From Pseudomonadota bacterium (lineage in GTDB: Bacteria; Pseudomonadota; Alphaproteobacteria; Sphingomonadales; Sphingomonadaceae), in NCBI GenBank assembly GCA_020160755.1, contig JAIUPN010000001.1, positions 124,001-188,000 on the forward strand: a stretch of 64,000 nt of DNA, in the 5' to 3' direction. The position numbers and the translations under genes are program-made. This document shows, one piece after another, positions 37,477 through 45,130 of the stretch. The notes below the pieces were generated by a model, which worked only from the letters and a program-made list of their open reading frames with translations, was not told the origin of the DNA and searched no databases. Within the stretch, counting starts at the first letter, position 1. Every line of letters starts with the position of its first letter.

Positions 37477-37486
37477 GAAAGCCTCC

Positions 37487-39466
37487 TCAGGCGTCGATCG
37501 CTGCCTCGTCGAGTGTCGCGGCATTCGCCTGGATGAACTGGAAACGATGCTCGGGATGCTTGCCCATCAGGCGGTCGACCAGATCCTTGACCTGGTGCCG
37601 CTCTTCATATTCCTGCGGCAATGTGACGCGCAGCATCGAACGCGTCGCGGGGTCCATTGTCGTTTCTTTCAATTGGTTGGGGTTCATTTCTCCCAAGCCT
37701 TTGAAACGTCCGACTTCGACCTTCTTGCCCTTGAACTGCGTCGCTTCGAGTTCGGCGCGATGCGCGTCGTCGCGCGCATAGGCCGAAGTGTTGCCCGCGG
37801 TAAGGCGATAGAGCGGTGGCTGCGCCAGATAGACATGCCCCTCGCGCACGATGTCGGGCATTTCCTGAAAGAAAAAGGTCATGAGCAGCGTCGCGATATG
37901 CGCGCCGTCGACGTCGGCATCGGTCATGATCACGATCTTCTCGTAACGCAACCGGTCGGCATCGCAATCCTTGCGCATCCCGCAGCCGAGCGCGAGCGCA
38001 AGGTCGGCGATTTCCTGATTGGCGCGGATCTTGTCGGCACTGGCGCTCGCGACGTTCAAAATCTTGCCGCGGATCGGCAGGATCGCTTGCGTCTTGCGGT
38101 CGCGCGCCTGTTTGGCGCTGCCGCCGGCGCTGTCGCCTTCGACGATAAACAGTTCCGTGCCTTCGGGCCCGTCGTTCGCACAGTCGGTGAGCTTGCCGGG
38201 CAGGCGCAGCTTGCGCCCGCTCGTCGCGGTCTTGCGCTTGACCTCGCGTTCGGCCTTGCGCTTCAGCCGCTCGTCCATCCGGTCGAGGACAAGGCCCAGC
38301 AGCGCGCGGCCGCGGTCCATATTGTCCGACAGAAAATGGTCGAAATGGTCGCGCACCGCATTCTCGGTGAAACGCGCGGCTTCGGGGCTCGACAGCCGGT
38401 CCTTCGTCTGGCTCTGAAACTGCGGATCGCGGATGAACACCGACAGCATCATTTCACCGCCGTTGAACACATCCTCGGCGGTGATCTGGGCTGCCTTTTT
38501 CTGTCCGATAAGCTCGCCGAAGCCGCGCAATCCCTTGGTCAGTGCGGCGCGCAGGCCCGCTTCGTGGGTGCCCCCCGCCGGGGTCGGAATGGTGTTGCAA
38601 TACCAGCTGTACGATCCGTCGGACCACAGCGGCCAGGCGATCGCCCATTCGGCGCGCCCCTGATCGCCCGGAAATTCCTGCCGCCCGACGAAGGGCTCGG
38701 CGGTCGCGCATTCGCGCGTGCCGATCTGTTCCTTCAGATGGTCGGCGAGGCCGCCGGGGAACTGGAATACCGCTTCGGCGGGGGTATCGTCGCCGATCAG
38801 TTCGGGCGCACATTTCCAGCGGATTTCGACGCCCGCGAACAGATAGGCTTTCGAGCGCGCCATGCGATAGAGTCGCTGCGGCTTGAAACGGCCGTGCTCG
38901 CCAAAGATTTCGGGGTCGGGAATGAAGGAAACGCTGGTGCCGCGGCGATTGGGCGTGGGGCCCAGTTCCTCGAGCCCGGCAAGCGGCGCGCCGCGCGAAA
39001 AACGCTGGCGATAGAGGAGCTTGTTCCGCGCTACTTCGATGACTGTTTCGGTCGACAGCGCGTTGACCACGCTGACGCCGACGCCGTGGAGGCCGCCCGA
39101 GGTCGCATAGGCCTTGCCCTCGAACTTGCCGCCCGAATGGAGCATCGTCATGATGACTTCGAGCGCCGACTTGCCCGGAAATTTCGGGTGCGGATCGACC
39201 GGCATGCCGCGGCCGTTATCGACGACGGTGAGCCGGTTGCCGACGTCGAGCGAAATCTCGATCCGCGTCGCGTGGCCGGCGACCGCCTCGTCCATGCTGT
39301 TGTCGATGACTTCGGCGGCGAGGTGATGCAGCGCGCGTTCGTCGGTGCCGCCGATATACATGCCGGGACGCCGGCGGACGGGTTCGAGCCCCTCCAGCAC
39401 CTCGATCTGCGAAGCGTTATAGCTGTCGGTGGCGGGGTTTGCGGCGTCGAACAAATCGTGACTCAT
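37487..39466 (-). CDS. parE: DNA topoisomerase IV subunit B
   Basis: A protein of 659 residues. The GHKL ATPase domain has EVIDNSMDEAVAG, DNGRGMPVD and GGLHGVGVSVVNAL. The TOPRIM domain has FIVEGDSAGGSAKQA and MTDADVDGAHIATLL, and the C-terminus carries RFKGLGEMNPNQLKETTM. ParE rather than GyrB is indicated by the short length, without the GyrB insertion, and by the first residues. It decatenates daughter chromosomes together with ParC (not in the window). Confidence 0.96.
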   Translation of the reverse strand: MSHDLFDAANPATDSYNASQIEVLEGLEPVRRRPGMYIGGTDERALHHLAAEVIDNSMDEAVAGHATRIEISLDVGNRLTVVDNGRGMPVDPHPKFPGKSALEVIMTMLHSGGKFEGKAYATSGGLHGVGVSVVNALSTETVIEVARNKLLYRQRFSRGAPLAGLEELGPTPNRRGTSVSFIPDPEIFGEHGRFKPQRLYRMARSKAYLFAGVEIRWKCAPELIGDDTPAEAVFQFPGGLADHLKEQIGTRECATAEPFVGRQEFPGDQGRAEWAIAWPLWSDGSYSWYCNTIPTPAGGTHEAGLRAALTKGLRGFGELIGQKKAAQITAEDVFNGGEMMLSVFIRDPQFQSQTKDRLSSPEAARFTENAVRDHFDHFLSDNMDRGRALLGLVLDRMDERLKRKAEREVKRKTATSGRKLRLPGKLTDCANDGPEGTELFIVEGDSAGGSAKQARDRKTQAILPIRGKILNVASASADKIRANQEIADLALALGCGMRKDCDADRLRYEKIVIMTDADVDGAHIATLLMTFFFQEMPDIVREGHVYLAQPPLYRLTAGNTSAYARDDAHRAELEATQFKGKKVEVGRFKGLGEMNPNQLKETTMDPATRSMLRVTLPQEYEERHQVKDLVDRLMGKHPEHRFQFIQANAATLDEAAIDA

Positions 39467-39623
39467 GGTTCAGCTATAGGGGGGCGCCAAGGCGGCTGGC
39501 AAGGCGCTTTTCGGCGGCTTCATGCGGCTCGGCTCGTCCCGTTTTCGTGGCACGAGGGAACTTTGGGCAAAGTCCGCGGGTTGGGGTGCCGACTGCAAAG
39601 TCACTCAAAAAGTGGAGTAAAAA

Positions 39624-40457
39624 ATGAAAAACCTCTCTCTCCTTGCCGCGCTTGCGGCCACCGCGATGGCCATGCCCGCGATGGCGCAGGAAGGCCGCGA
39701 CACCTCGCAGGACTTCAACGGACCCTATATCAGCATCGCCGGTGGCGGTACGCTGCAAGGCAGCGATCGCGGCGAAACGCTCGTCTTCGATACCAACCGC
39801 GATGGCACCTATGGCGATCAGGTGACGACGTCGGGTGGTGCGAACGCCTTCTCGCCGGGATTCTGCAACGGCGCCGCGACGGGCACCGCCAACCTCGGAT
39901 GCAAGAACGACAAGGATGGCCCCGAATATTATGCGCGGCTCGGCTATGACAAGCGCATGGGCAATTTCGTCATCGGCGCGGTGCTGGAAGGCGGGCGCAG
40001 CCATGCGCGTGACAGCGTCAGCGGCTTTTCGACCACGCCGGCCAGCTATACGATGAGCCGCGAGGCCGATTATCAGGCGGGGGCCCGCCTGCGTGCGGGC
40101 TACACGCCCGGCGGCGGCGCGCTCTTCTACGTGACCGGCGGCGGCGCCTATGCGCGCCTCGACAACAAGTTCACGACGAGCAACACCGCCAACAGCTTTT
40201 CGGACAATGGCAAGACCAACGGCTGGGGCTATGCCGCGGGCGGTGGTGCCGAATTGATGGTGACGAACAACATCTCGGTCGGCCTTGAGTATCTTTACAC
40301 CGATCTCAAGGACAAGGACTATGTCGTCAACGTCGGCCCAGGCACTGCGCCGCCGACCAATCCGTTCCTGCTCAATGGCGGCGGAACGGATATCCAGCGC
40401 AGCAATCCCCATTTCCGCACGCACAGCGTGCGCGGTTCGCTGAGTCTCCGCTTCTGA
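39624..40457 (+). CDS. Outer-membrane beta-barrel protein
   Basis: A protein of 277 residues. The signal peptide ends in AMAQ (about residue 21), and the chain ends in the C-terminal Phe expected for BAM-recognised barrels (SLSLRF). Alternating aromatic/polar strands of an 8-strand Opa/OmpW-like barrel are visible: PYISIAGGG, YYARLGYDKRM, ALFYVTGGGAYARL, ISVGLEYLYTDL. It is a small porin-like or adhesion protein of unknown role. Ribosome binding site GGAG lies at 39613-39616. A hairpin follows the stop. Confidence 0.83.
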   Translation: MKNLSLLAALAATAMAMPAMAQEGRDTSQDFNGPYISIAGGGTLQGSDRGETLVFDTNRDGTYGDQVTTSGGANAFSPGFCNGAATGTANLGCKNDKDGPEYYARLGYDKRMGNFVIGAVLEGGRSHARDSVSGFSTTPASYTMSREADYQAGARLRAGYTPGGGALFYVTGGGAYARLDNKFTTSNTANSFSDNGKTNGWGYAAGGGAELMVTNNISVGLEYLYTDLKDKDYVVNVGPGTAPPTNPFLLNGGGTDIQRSNPHFRTHSVRGSLSLRF

Positions 40458-40479
40458 CCTCTTGGGAGCGGACACGGGA

Positions 40480-40505
40480 GGCGTCGGGTCGCAAGACCCG
40501 GCGCC
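40480..40505. terminator. Hairpin between convergent barrel and thioesterase genes
   Basis: GGCGTCGGGTC (40480-40490) pairs with GACCCGGCGCC (40495-40505), with one wobble and a GCAA tetraloop. TTTCGCC follows on the plus strand. It probably terminates the barrel gene. Confidence 0.65.
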
Positions 40506-40511
40506 TTTCGC

Positions 40512-40940
40512 CTATTGGGCCGACGGTATCGGAAAAATCGCGAAATTGCCGTTCGCGCTGCTGACGAGGCGACCGTCCTGATAGAGGCGCGCGTCGATAT
40601 TGGCGATCCGCTTGCCCTGATGAAGCACGGTGGCCTCGCAGGTCAGCAGGCCTTCGCGCACGCCCACATGATAGTTGAACTTGATCTCGAGCGTCGCGCA
40701 GACCAGCCCGTCGCCGAGCAGGCTCATCAGTGCACCGCCCATGGTGGTGTCCGCGAGCGAATAGGCCACGCCGCCATGAGCGACGCCATTCGGGTTGAAA
40801 TGGCGTTCGCGTTCGATGTCGATCGCCATCGTGCAGCGCCCGTCGCCGCGCTCGACCATTTGCAGGCCGAGTGCGCGCGCGAACTGGAAATCCTGGCTGA
40901 AAGGCCTCACCGGATGCGGCTTAACGAACCCGGGGGCCAC
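40512..40940 (-). CDS. PaaI-family hotdog thioesterase
   Basis: A protein of 142 residues. The hotdog helix NPNGVAHGGVAYSLADTTMGGAL has the HGG motif and acidic catalytic residue, and the strand CATLEIKFNYHVGV follows. It likely cleaves acyl-CoA thioesters. The given start is GTG 40940, which overlaps the gcrA 3' end by 20 nt; GTG 40910 is another possible start, and no ATG fits. The overlap suggests cotranscription behind gcrA. Confidence 0.82.
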   Translation of the reverse strand: MAPGFVKPHPVRPFSQDFQFARALGLQMVERGDGRCTMAIDIERERHFNPNGVAHGGVAYSLADTTMGGALMSLLGDGLVCATLEIKFNYHVGVREGLLTCEATVLHQGKRIANIDARLYQDGRLVSSANGNFAIFPIPSAQ

Positions 40941-41613
40941 CGAACGGCGGGGGCGGGGGCGGGCGGCGGGTGCCGCGCGGCAACTGCGCCTGATAGGCGC
41001 GGCCGCAATGTTCGACGCAATAGGGGAAGCCCGGATTCACGGCTTCGCCGCAGAAATGGAAATCGGGCTCGCCCGGATGCCCCATCGGCCAGCGGCAGAT
41101 GCGATCGTTGAGGTCGAGCAGCGTCGTCTTGTCGGCGATTTCGGGGCTCGGCTTTGCGGGCACCAGCCGGCGCGGCGGCGCGGGCGGAATCGGTGCCTGC
41201 TGATCGCCGGGTCCCTGACGGATAAAGCCGCCGGGGCCGATCGAAACGATGCGCGGGGTATCGGCCTTCGGCGGCGCGTCGCCCGATGCGGCCTCGGTTT
41301 CCGGGGCATCGGCAAGCGGCTTCGGTTCGGGCTTCGCCGCAGCGACGGGACGCGGGGCAATCGGGGCAGCCGCGCGCGGTGCGGCAACAGGTGCCGCCGG
41401 GCGTGGCGCGGCAGGCGCAGCCGCCTTGACCGGCTTGGCCACCTTTTCGGTCGCCTTGACGGGCGAGGGGCGCGATTTCAGGCCGAGGCGATGCGCCTTG
41501 CCGATCACCGCGTTGCGGCTGACACCGCCGAGCTCGTCGGCGATCTGGCTGGCCGTCAGCCCCTTTTCCCACATGGTGCGCAGGCTTTCGATGCGCTCAT
41601 CGGTCCATGACAT
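40921..41613 (-). CDS. gcrA: GcrA cell cycle regulator
   Basis: A protein of 230 residues. The N-terminal DNA-binding domain MSWTDERIESLRTMWEKGL with SASQIA-like TASQIADELGG and RNAVIGKAHRLGL is the defining GcrA sequence. A long Ala/Pro/Lys-rich linker (about 50-160) leads to a C-terminal segment with RICRWPMGHPGEPDFHFCG and PYCVEHCGRAYQ, whose Cys and His may bind metal. GcrA binds RNA polymerase sigma-70 region 2 and stimulates promoters carrying methylated GANTC sites. ATG 41613 is preferred to TTG 41619 because AAGGA lies at the right distance. Confidence 0.95.
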   Translation of the reverse strand: MSWTDERIESLRTMWEKGLTASQIADELGGVSRNAVIGKAHRLGLKSRPSPVKATEKVAKPVKAAAPAAPRPAAPVAAPRAAAPIAPRPVAAAKPEPKPLADAPETEAASGDAPPKADTPRIVSIGPGGFIRQGPGDQQAPIPPAPPRRLVPAKPSPEIADKTTLLDLNDRICRWPMGHPGEPDFHFCGEAVNPGFPYCVEHCGRAYQAQLPRGTRRPPPPPPFGGPRVR

Positions 41614-41737
41614 GTTCAATTCCTTATCATTCCACGCCGCGGGCGGTTAGACGATCCGCTTTGCCGATCCCTTCGGGACCGGCACCAGTCGCTGCCCAGC
41701 TTGCGGTAAGATCGGGGAGGCGATAGGCGAGAACGCC

Positions 41738-42610
41738 ATGAACGACCAGCCCCAAATTTCGCGCCCCGACTCGAGCAATTTTGCCGGGAGCCCGCCGTTC
41801 GCGGAACCCGGTGTGCCGCATATCCGGACGCTGAACGTGCCGGGTATGCAGGCCCTATATGTCAAGGAGGTGCGGCGGTTTTTCAAGGTCCAGCTGCAAA
41901 CAATCTGGGCGCCGGCGATTACCACGCTTTTGTTCCTCGTCATTTTCACCGTCGCGCTGGGCGGCGCGGGGCGTACGGTCATCGGCGTGCCCTTCGCCGA
42001 TTTCATCGCGCCGGGGCTGATCATGATGGCGATGCTGCAGAACAGCTTCGCCAATTCGAGCTTTTCGCTGCTCGTCGGCAAGATCCAGGGGACGATCGTC
42101 GATTATCTGATGCCTCCGCTCGCGGTCGGCGAGCTGATCATCGCGCTGATCGGCGCCGCGGTGACGCGCGCGATCCTTGTCGGTCTGGCGCTATGGCTCG
42201 CGATGCTGCTCTGGCCCGGTGTCCATGTCGGCACCGATCATCTGTGGGCCGTCGCGGTCTTCGGCGTGCTTGGCGCAATGATGCTCGCCTTTCTGGGGTT
42301 GATGACGTCGATTTGGGCGGAAAAGTTCGACCATGCGGCTGCGGTGACCAATTTTGTTGTGACCCCGCTCGCGCTGCTTTCGGGCACCTTCTACTCGGTC
42401 GACAAGCTTGCGCCCTGGTTCCAGACGGTCGCGCACGGCAATCCCGTCTATTATGCGATCATGGGCTTTCGCTACGGGTTCATCGGCACCGTCGATTCGA
42501 CGATCGCTAACCCGGTGCTCACTGCCGCGCTGGTGCTCGTCGCGGTCAATATCGGATTGGGTCTGCTGACCTATCGCCTGCTGGCCAGCGGATGGAAGCT
42601 GAAGGCCTGA
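41738..42610 (+). CDS. ABC-2-type transporter permease
   Basis: A protein of 290 residues with a soluble N-terminus (about 30) and six helices. The ABC-2 family pattern is clear in VKEVRRFFKVQLQTIWAPAITTLLF, FADFIAPGLIMMAMLQNSFANSS, and LLSGTFYSVDKLAPWFQTVAHGNPV. Relatives include the NodJ/YadH-type permeases. No ATP-binding partner gene is adjacent on either side, so the ATPase must be encoded elsewhere. It diverges from gcrA and converges with hspQ. Confidence 0.88.
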   Translation: MNDQPQISRPDSSNFAGSPPFAEPGVPHIRTLNVPGMQALYVKEVRRFFKVQLQTIWAPAITTLLFLVIFTVALGGAGRTVIGVPFADFIAPGLIMMAMLQNSFANSSFSLLVGKIQGTIVDYLMPPLAVGELIIALIGAAVTRAILVGLALWLAMLLWPGVHVGTDHLWAVAVFGVLGAMMLAFLGLMTSIWAEKFDHAAAVTNFVVTPLALLSGTFYSVDKLAPWFQTVAHGNPVYYAIMGFRYGFIGTVDSTIANPVLTAALVLVAVNIGLGLLTYRLLASGWKLKA

Positions 42611-42617
42611 TAATCGC

Positions 42618-42992
42618 CTAGTGGCGGTGGATGGCGCGGACGCGGTAGCGGCCGCGGTCCAGCCCGTCGAACATCGCATCGACCTGCGGATGGTCGATCG
42701 GTCCCCCATCGCCGTCGGCGACCAGGTTCTGCTGGCTGACATAGGCGATGTACGATGAATCGCCGTTCTCGGCGAGCAGGTGATAATAGGGCTGCTCTTT
42801 CGCCGGGCGGATTTCCTCGGGAATGGCCTCATACCATTCGTCGCTGTTCGCAAAGACCGGATCGATGTCGAACACGACCCCGCGAAAATCGAACGTGCGG
42901 TGGCGGACAATATCGCCCGGAGCGAAACGGGCACGCCCGATCAGCGGGGCCGTAACCGTTGCAGGAAGTTCGGAGGAGGATTCGAGCGTCAT
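42618..42992 (-). CDS. hspQ: Heat shock protein HspQ
   Basis: A protein of 124 residues of the HspQ/YccV family. The core is ARFAPGDIVRHRTFDFRGVVFDIDPVFANSDEWYEAIP and RPAKEQPYYHLLAE, then YVSQQNLV. HspQ enhances Lon-dependent proteolysis in enterobacteria and binds hemimethylated DNA. The N-terminal 20 residues are variable. It is convergent with the ABC permease gene. Confidence 0.93.
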   Translation of the reverse strand: MTLESSSELPATVTAPLIGRARFAPGDIVRHRTFDFRGVVFDIDPVFANSDEWYEAIPEEIRPAKEQPYYHLLAENGDSSYIAYVSQQNLVADGDGGPIDHPQVDAMFDGLDRGRYRVRAIHRH

Positions 42993-43169
42993 GCACTCAA
43001 TCTATGGCGGTTTACGCACGTTTCAAGTCCGTTACATTCGACCGCGCTGCGGTTTGCCGAATCGGACTGTGATCGAGGTTACAGATACGCTGGCCATTCG
43101 GGCTAAGACGCTCGTCTGGCCATTGTATTTCCCGACGGGTTTGCGGGCCGCCACGATCAGGGGAGACGC

Positions 43170-43799
43170 ATGATGGCCGACCTACCACCCAAGAACAGCA
43201 GCCCGGCTTCGGGCATTGTCCAGCGCGCGAAGGACATCCTTCTCAAGCCGACGGAGACCTGGCCCGTTATTGCGGCCGAGCCGGCGAGTACGCAGTCGAT
43301 CTATGTCCCCTATGTTGTCGCGCTCGCCGCGATCGGGCCGATCGCGCAGTTCATCGGCGGGCAGGTTTTCGGTTTCACCGCTTTCGGCGTCACCTATCAT
43401 CCGCCGATCGCCAGCGCCTTGGTATCGGCGATCCTCTCCTATGGCCTGACGTTGGCAACGGTGTTCATTCTCGCGCTGGTCATCGATGGCCTGGCCCCGA
43501 ATTTCGGCGGCCAGAAGGACCAGGTTCAAGCGCTTAAGGTTGCCGCCTATTCGGCGACCGCGGGCTGGGTTGGCGGCATTTTCGGGCTCGTTCCGGCGCT
43601 GGGGCTGATCGGTGTCCTGTTCGGCCTCTACGGCCTCTATCTGCTTTACCTCGGGCTGCCCGTGCTGATGAAGGCGCCGCAGGACAAGGCGATCGGTTAC
43701 ACGGTCGTTGTCGTTATCGTCGCGATCGTGCTGTTCCTGATCGTCGGCGCGGTTGTCGCCTCGCTGACGGCGCCGTCGCTGCTGAGCATCCGGGGGTGA
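43170..43799 (+). CDS. Yip1-domain membrane protein
   Basis: A protein of 209 residues with five predicted helices, matching the bacterial Yip1/YIP family: VQRAKDILLKPTETWPVIAAEP, YVVALAAIGPIAQFIGG, QALKVAAYSATAGWVGGIF, GLYGLYLLYLGLPVLMKAP. The function in bacteria is unknown. ATG 43170 with GGGAG upstream; ATG 43173 is adjacent. The 177-bp region 42993-43169 ahead of it shows no clear promoter. Confidence 0.88.
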   Translation: MMADLPPKNSSPASGIVQRAKDILLKPTETWPVIAAEPASTQSIYVPYVVALAAIGPIAQFIGGQVFGFTAFGVTYHPPIASALVSAILSYGLTLATVFILALVIDGLAPNFGGQKDQVQALKVAAYSATAGWVGGIFGLVPALGLIGVLFGLYGLYLLYLGLPVLMKAPQDKAIGYTVVVVIVAIVLFLIVGAVVASLTAPSLLSIRG

Positions 43800-43809
43800 T
43801 TTGCGGTTC

Positions 43810-43915
43810 CCGCCCCGGCTTCATGTCGGGGCGGTCGCTCTTCTGACGGTCGAAATCAGAAAAATGGAGGAGGGTGAGGATCCTGCGGTAGTTTTCTAAC
43901 TATTTGTTATAGTTA
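43810..43915. other. Two inverted repeats in gene-free gap 43800-44011
   Basis: CCGCCCCG (43810-43817) pairs with CGGGGCGG (43827-43834), a likely bidirectional terminator after the Yip1 gene. Further on, in a strikingly AT-rich patch, TAACTAT (43897-43903) pairs with ATAGTTA (43909-43915) around TTGTT. The rest of the gap shows no gene. The second palindrome has the size of a regulator site but lies downstream of azoR, so its role is unclear. Confidence 0.45.
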
Positions 43916-44011
43916 TAATAAATCTCTCGTCAGTGACTCTTGCCACATATTCTGCCTCACGCATTCGCGATGCGTGTTTCAGACGGTCGTCCACCTCAAC
44001 CAGTAAAGCAC

Positions 44012-44635
44012 TCAAAAAGTGGCGGCAGCATCTTTTAGCTGCAAGAAGAAGGAATCCAGATAGGCTTGACGTTCTTGCGCAGAGGGCTTGGTTGTCGCGC
44101 AGGCGCTGACGACGCGAATGTCCTGTACGCCCAACGACCTGAAAATGTGTAGCAGGTAGGGCAGCTGGAAATCCTGTCCGTCGTCGCTCGCCGTCGAGGA
44201 GCGGGTCAGGATGAACTGGACCGGGCGGTCGCGCAGCAAGCCCACATGCTGTCGCGTGGTGGCGTCGAAACCGAAAGTGCGCCCCGGCTGCATCAGATTG
44301 TCGAGATAGCGTTTCATCGCCCAGGGAACCGAATAATTCCACATCGGGCAGGATAGCAGAATTTTGTCGGCGCCATCGAAGTCCTCGATCAGCCGCTCGG
44401 TGGCGACCCACGCCTGCTTTCCCTCGTCGGTCTGCGGCTCGTGGAACAGCGGAGCCAGCTTGTGAATGGCATGGATGGCGCCGAAATCCGGGTTTGTCCG
44501 GCCGTCGAACACATTGATGTGGCGAATTGCGTGGCCAGGATGCAGCAGGCGGTACCGTTCGAGAAATCCGGCCGCCAGCTTTTGCGAGTCCGACCGTTCG
44601 CCCTTGGGGCTTCCCGAAATATGGAGGATATTCAT
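44012..44635 (-). CDS. azoR: FMN-dependent NADH-azoreductase
   Basis: A flavodoxin-like quinone/azo reductase of 207 residues. It opens with MNILHISGSPKGERSDSQKLA and contains LLSCPMWNYSVPWAMKRYLDN, the FMN-binding segment of AzoR, plus FILTRSSTASDD. Members reduce azo dyes and quinones using NAD(P)H and tightly bound FMN. It is the last gene of the minus-strand accessory series and lies 32 nt after the MarR gene. Within that cluster it may detoxify quinone products or support the flavin monooxygenase; this is inference. Confidence 0.9.
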   Translation of the reverse strand: MNILHISGSPKGERSDSQKLAAGFLERYRLLHPGHAIRHINVFDGRTNPDFGAIHAIHKLAPLFHEPQTDEGKQAWVATERLIEDFDGADKILLSCPMWNYSVPWAMKRYLDNLMQPGRTFGFDATTRQHVGLLRDRPVQFILTRSSTASDDGQDFQLPYLLHIFRSLGVQDIRVVSACATTKPSAQERQAYLDSFFLQLKDAAATF

Positions 44636-44667
44636 TCGATCGTTTCCCGTTTGTTGGTTTGGCCGCT

Positions 44668-45123
44668 TTATCCACGGTCGAGATTGGCGATGACGCGGCG
44701 TAACAAATCTTCCAGTGCGGCGACTTCACACGCGGGGATTTCGCGCGTGGCGAGATCGTGAACGTCGCGAGTGACAGGAAGCAGCGCGCTTTCCAGCGCC
44801 CGCCCGCGCGGTGTCAGGAAGATCAGTACCTCGCGGCGGTTGCCGGCGTTGCGGCGCCGGTCGATCAGCCCCTTTCTCTCCAGTTCGCGCAATGTGACCG
44901 CGGCGGTCGCGTCGGAAATTGCAAGCTGACCGGCCAACCTGTGCTGGCAGATCCCGTTGCGGTGCCACAATTGCCTTAGAAAACGCCATTGACCGGCTGA
45001 AACGCCGTGCGCGACCGTCTCCCGTTCAAGCCGCCGCCGGAACGAGTGGAACGCACGGCGGGTGAGGTCGTGTACCACCTCATCCGCCCGCACGGCGCGC
45101 TCGTCGTTGAGCCGACCCGCCAC
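44668..45123 (-). CDS. MarR-family transcriptional regulator
   Basis: A protein of about 151 residues from GTG 45123, which begins 7 nt after the receptor gene ends; the frame is open further upstream inside that gene. The winged helix reads VSAGQWRFLRQLWHRNGICQHRLAGQLAISDATAAVTLRELERKGLI, then the wing RRRNAGNRREVLIFLTPRGR. MarR proteins are dimeric repressors released by phenolic or other small ligands. Tight linkage to a TonB receptor and azoreductase suggests that it senses the transported compound or its products. Confidence 0.88.
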   Translation of the reverse strand: MAGRLNDERAVRADEVVHDLTRRAFHSFRRRLERETVAHGVSAGQWRFLRQLWHRNGICQHRLAGQLAISDATAAVTLRELERKGLIDRRRNAGNRREVLIFLTPRGRALESALLPVTRDVHDLATREIPACEVAALEDLLRRVIANLDRG

Positions 45124-45130
45124 AGCTCGC

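Noticed and set aside
37475..39949. 824-codon plus-strand open frame opposite parE
   Set aside because: It is antisense to a clearly conserved parE gene. Its residues are arginine- and glycine-rich, with no domain or start signal; high GC keeps the opposite frame open.
39601..44024. Shared 14-mer CACTCAAAAAGTGG upstream of the barrel gene and at the azoR stop codon
   Set aside because: One copy is in a leader and the other spans the end of a coding region in unrelated contexts; chance matching of this length is expected in 64 kb.
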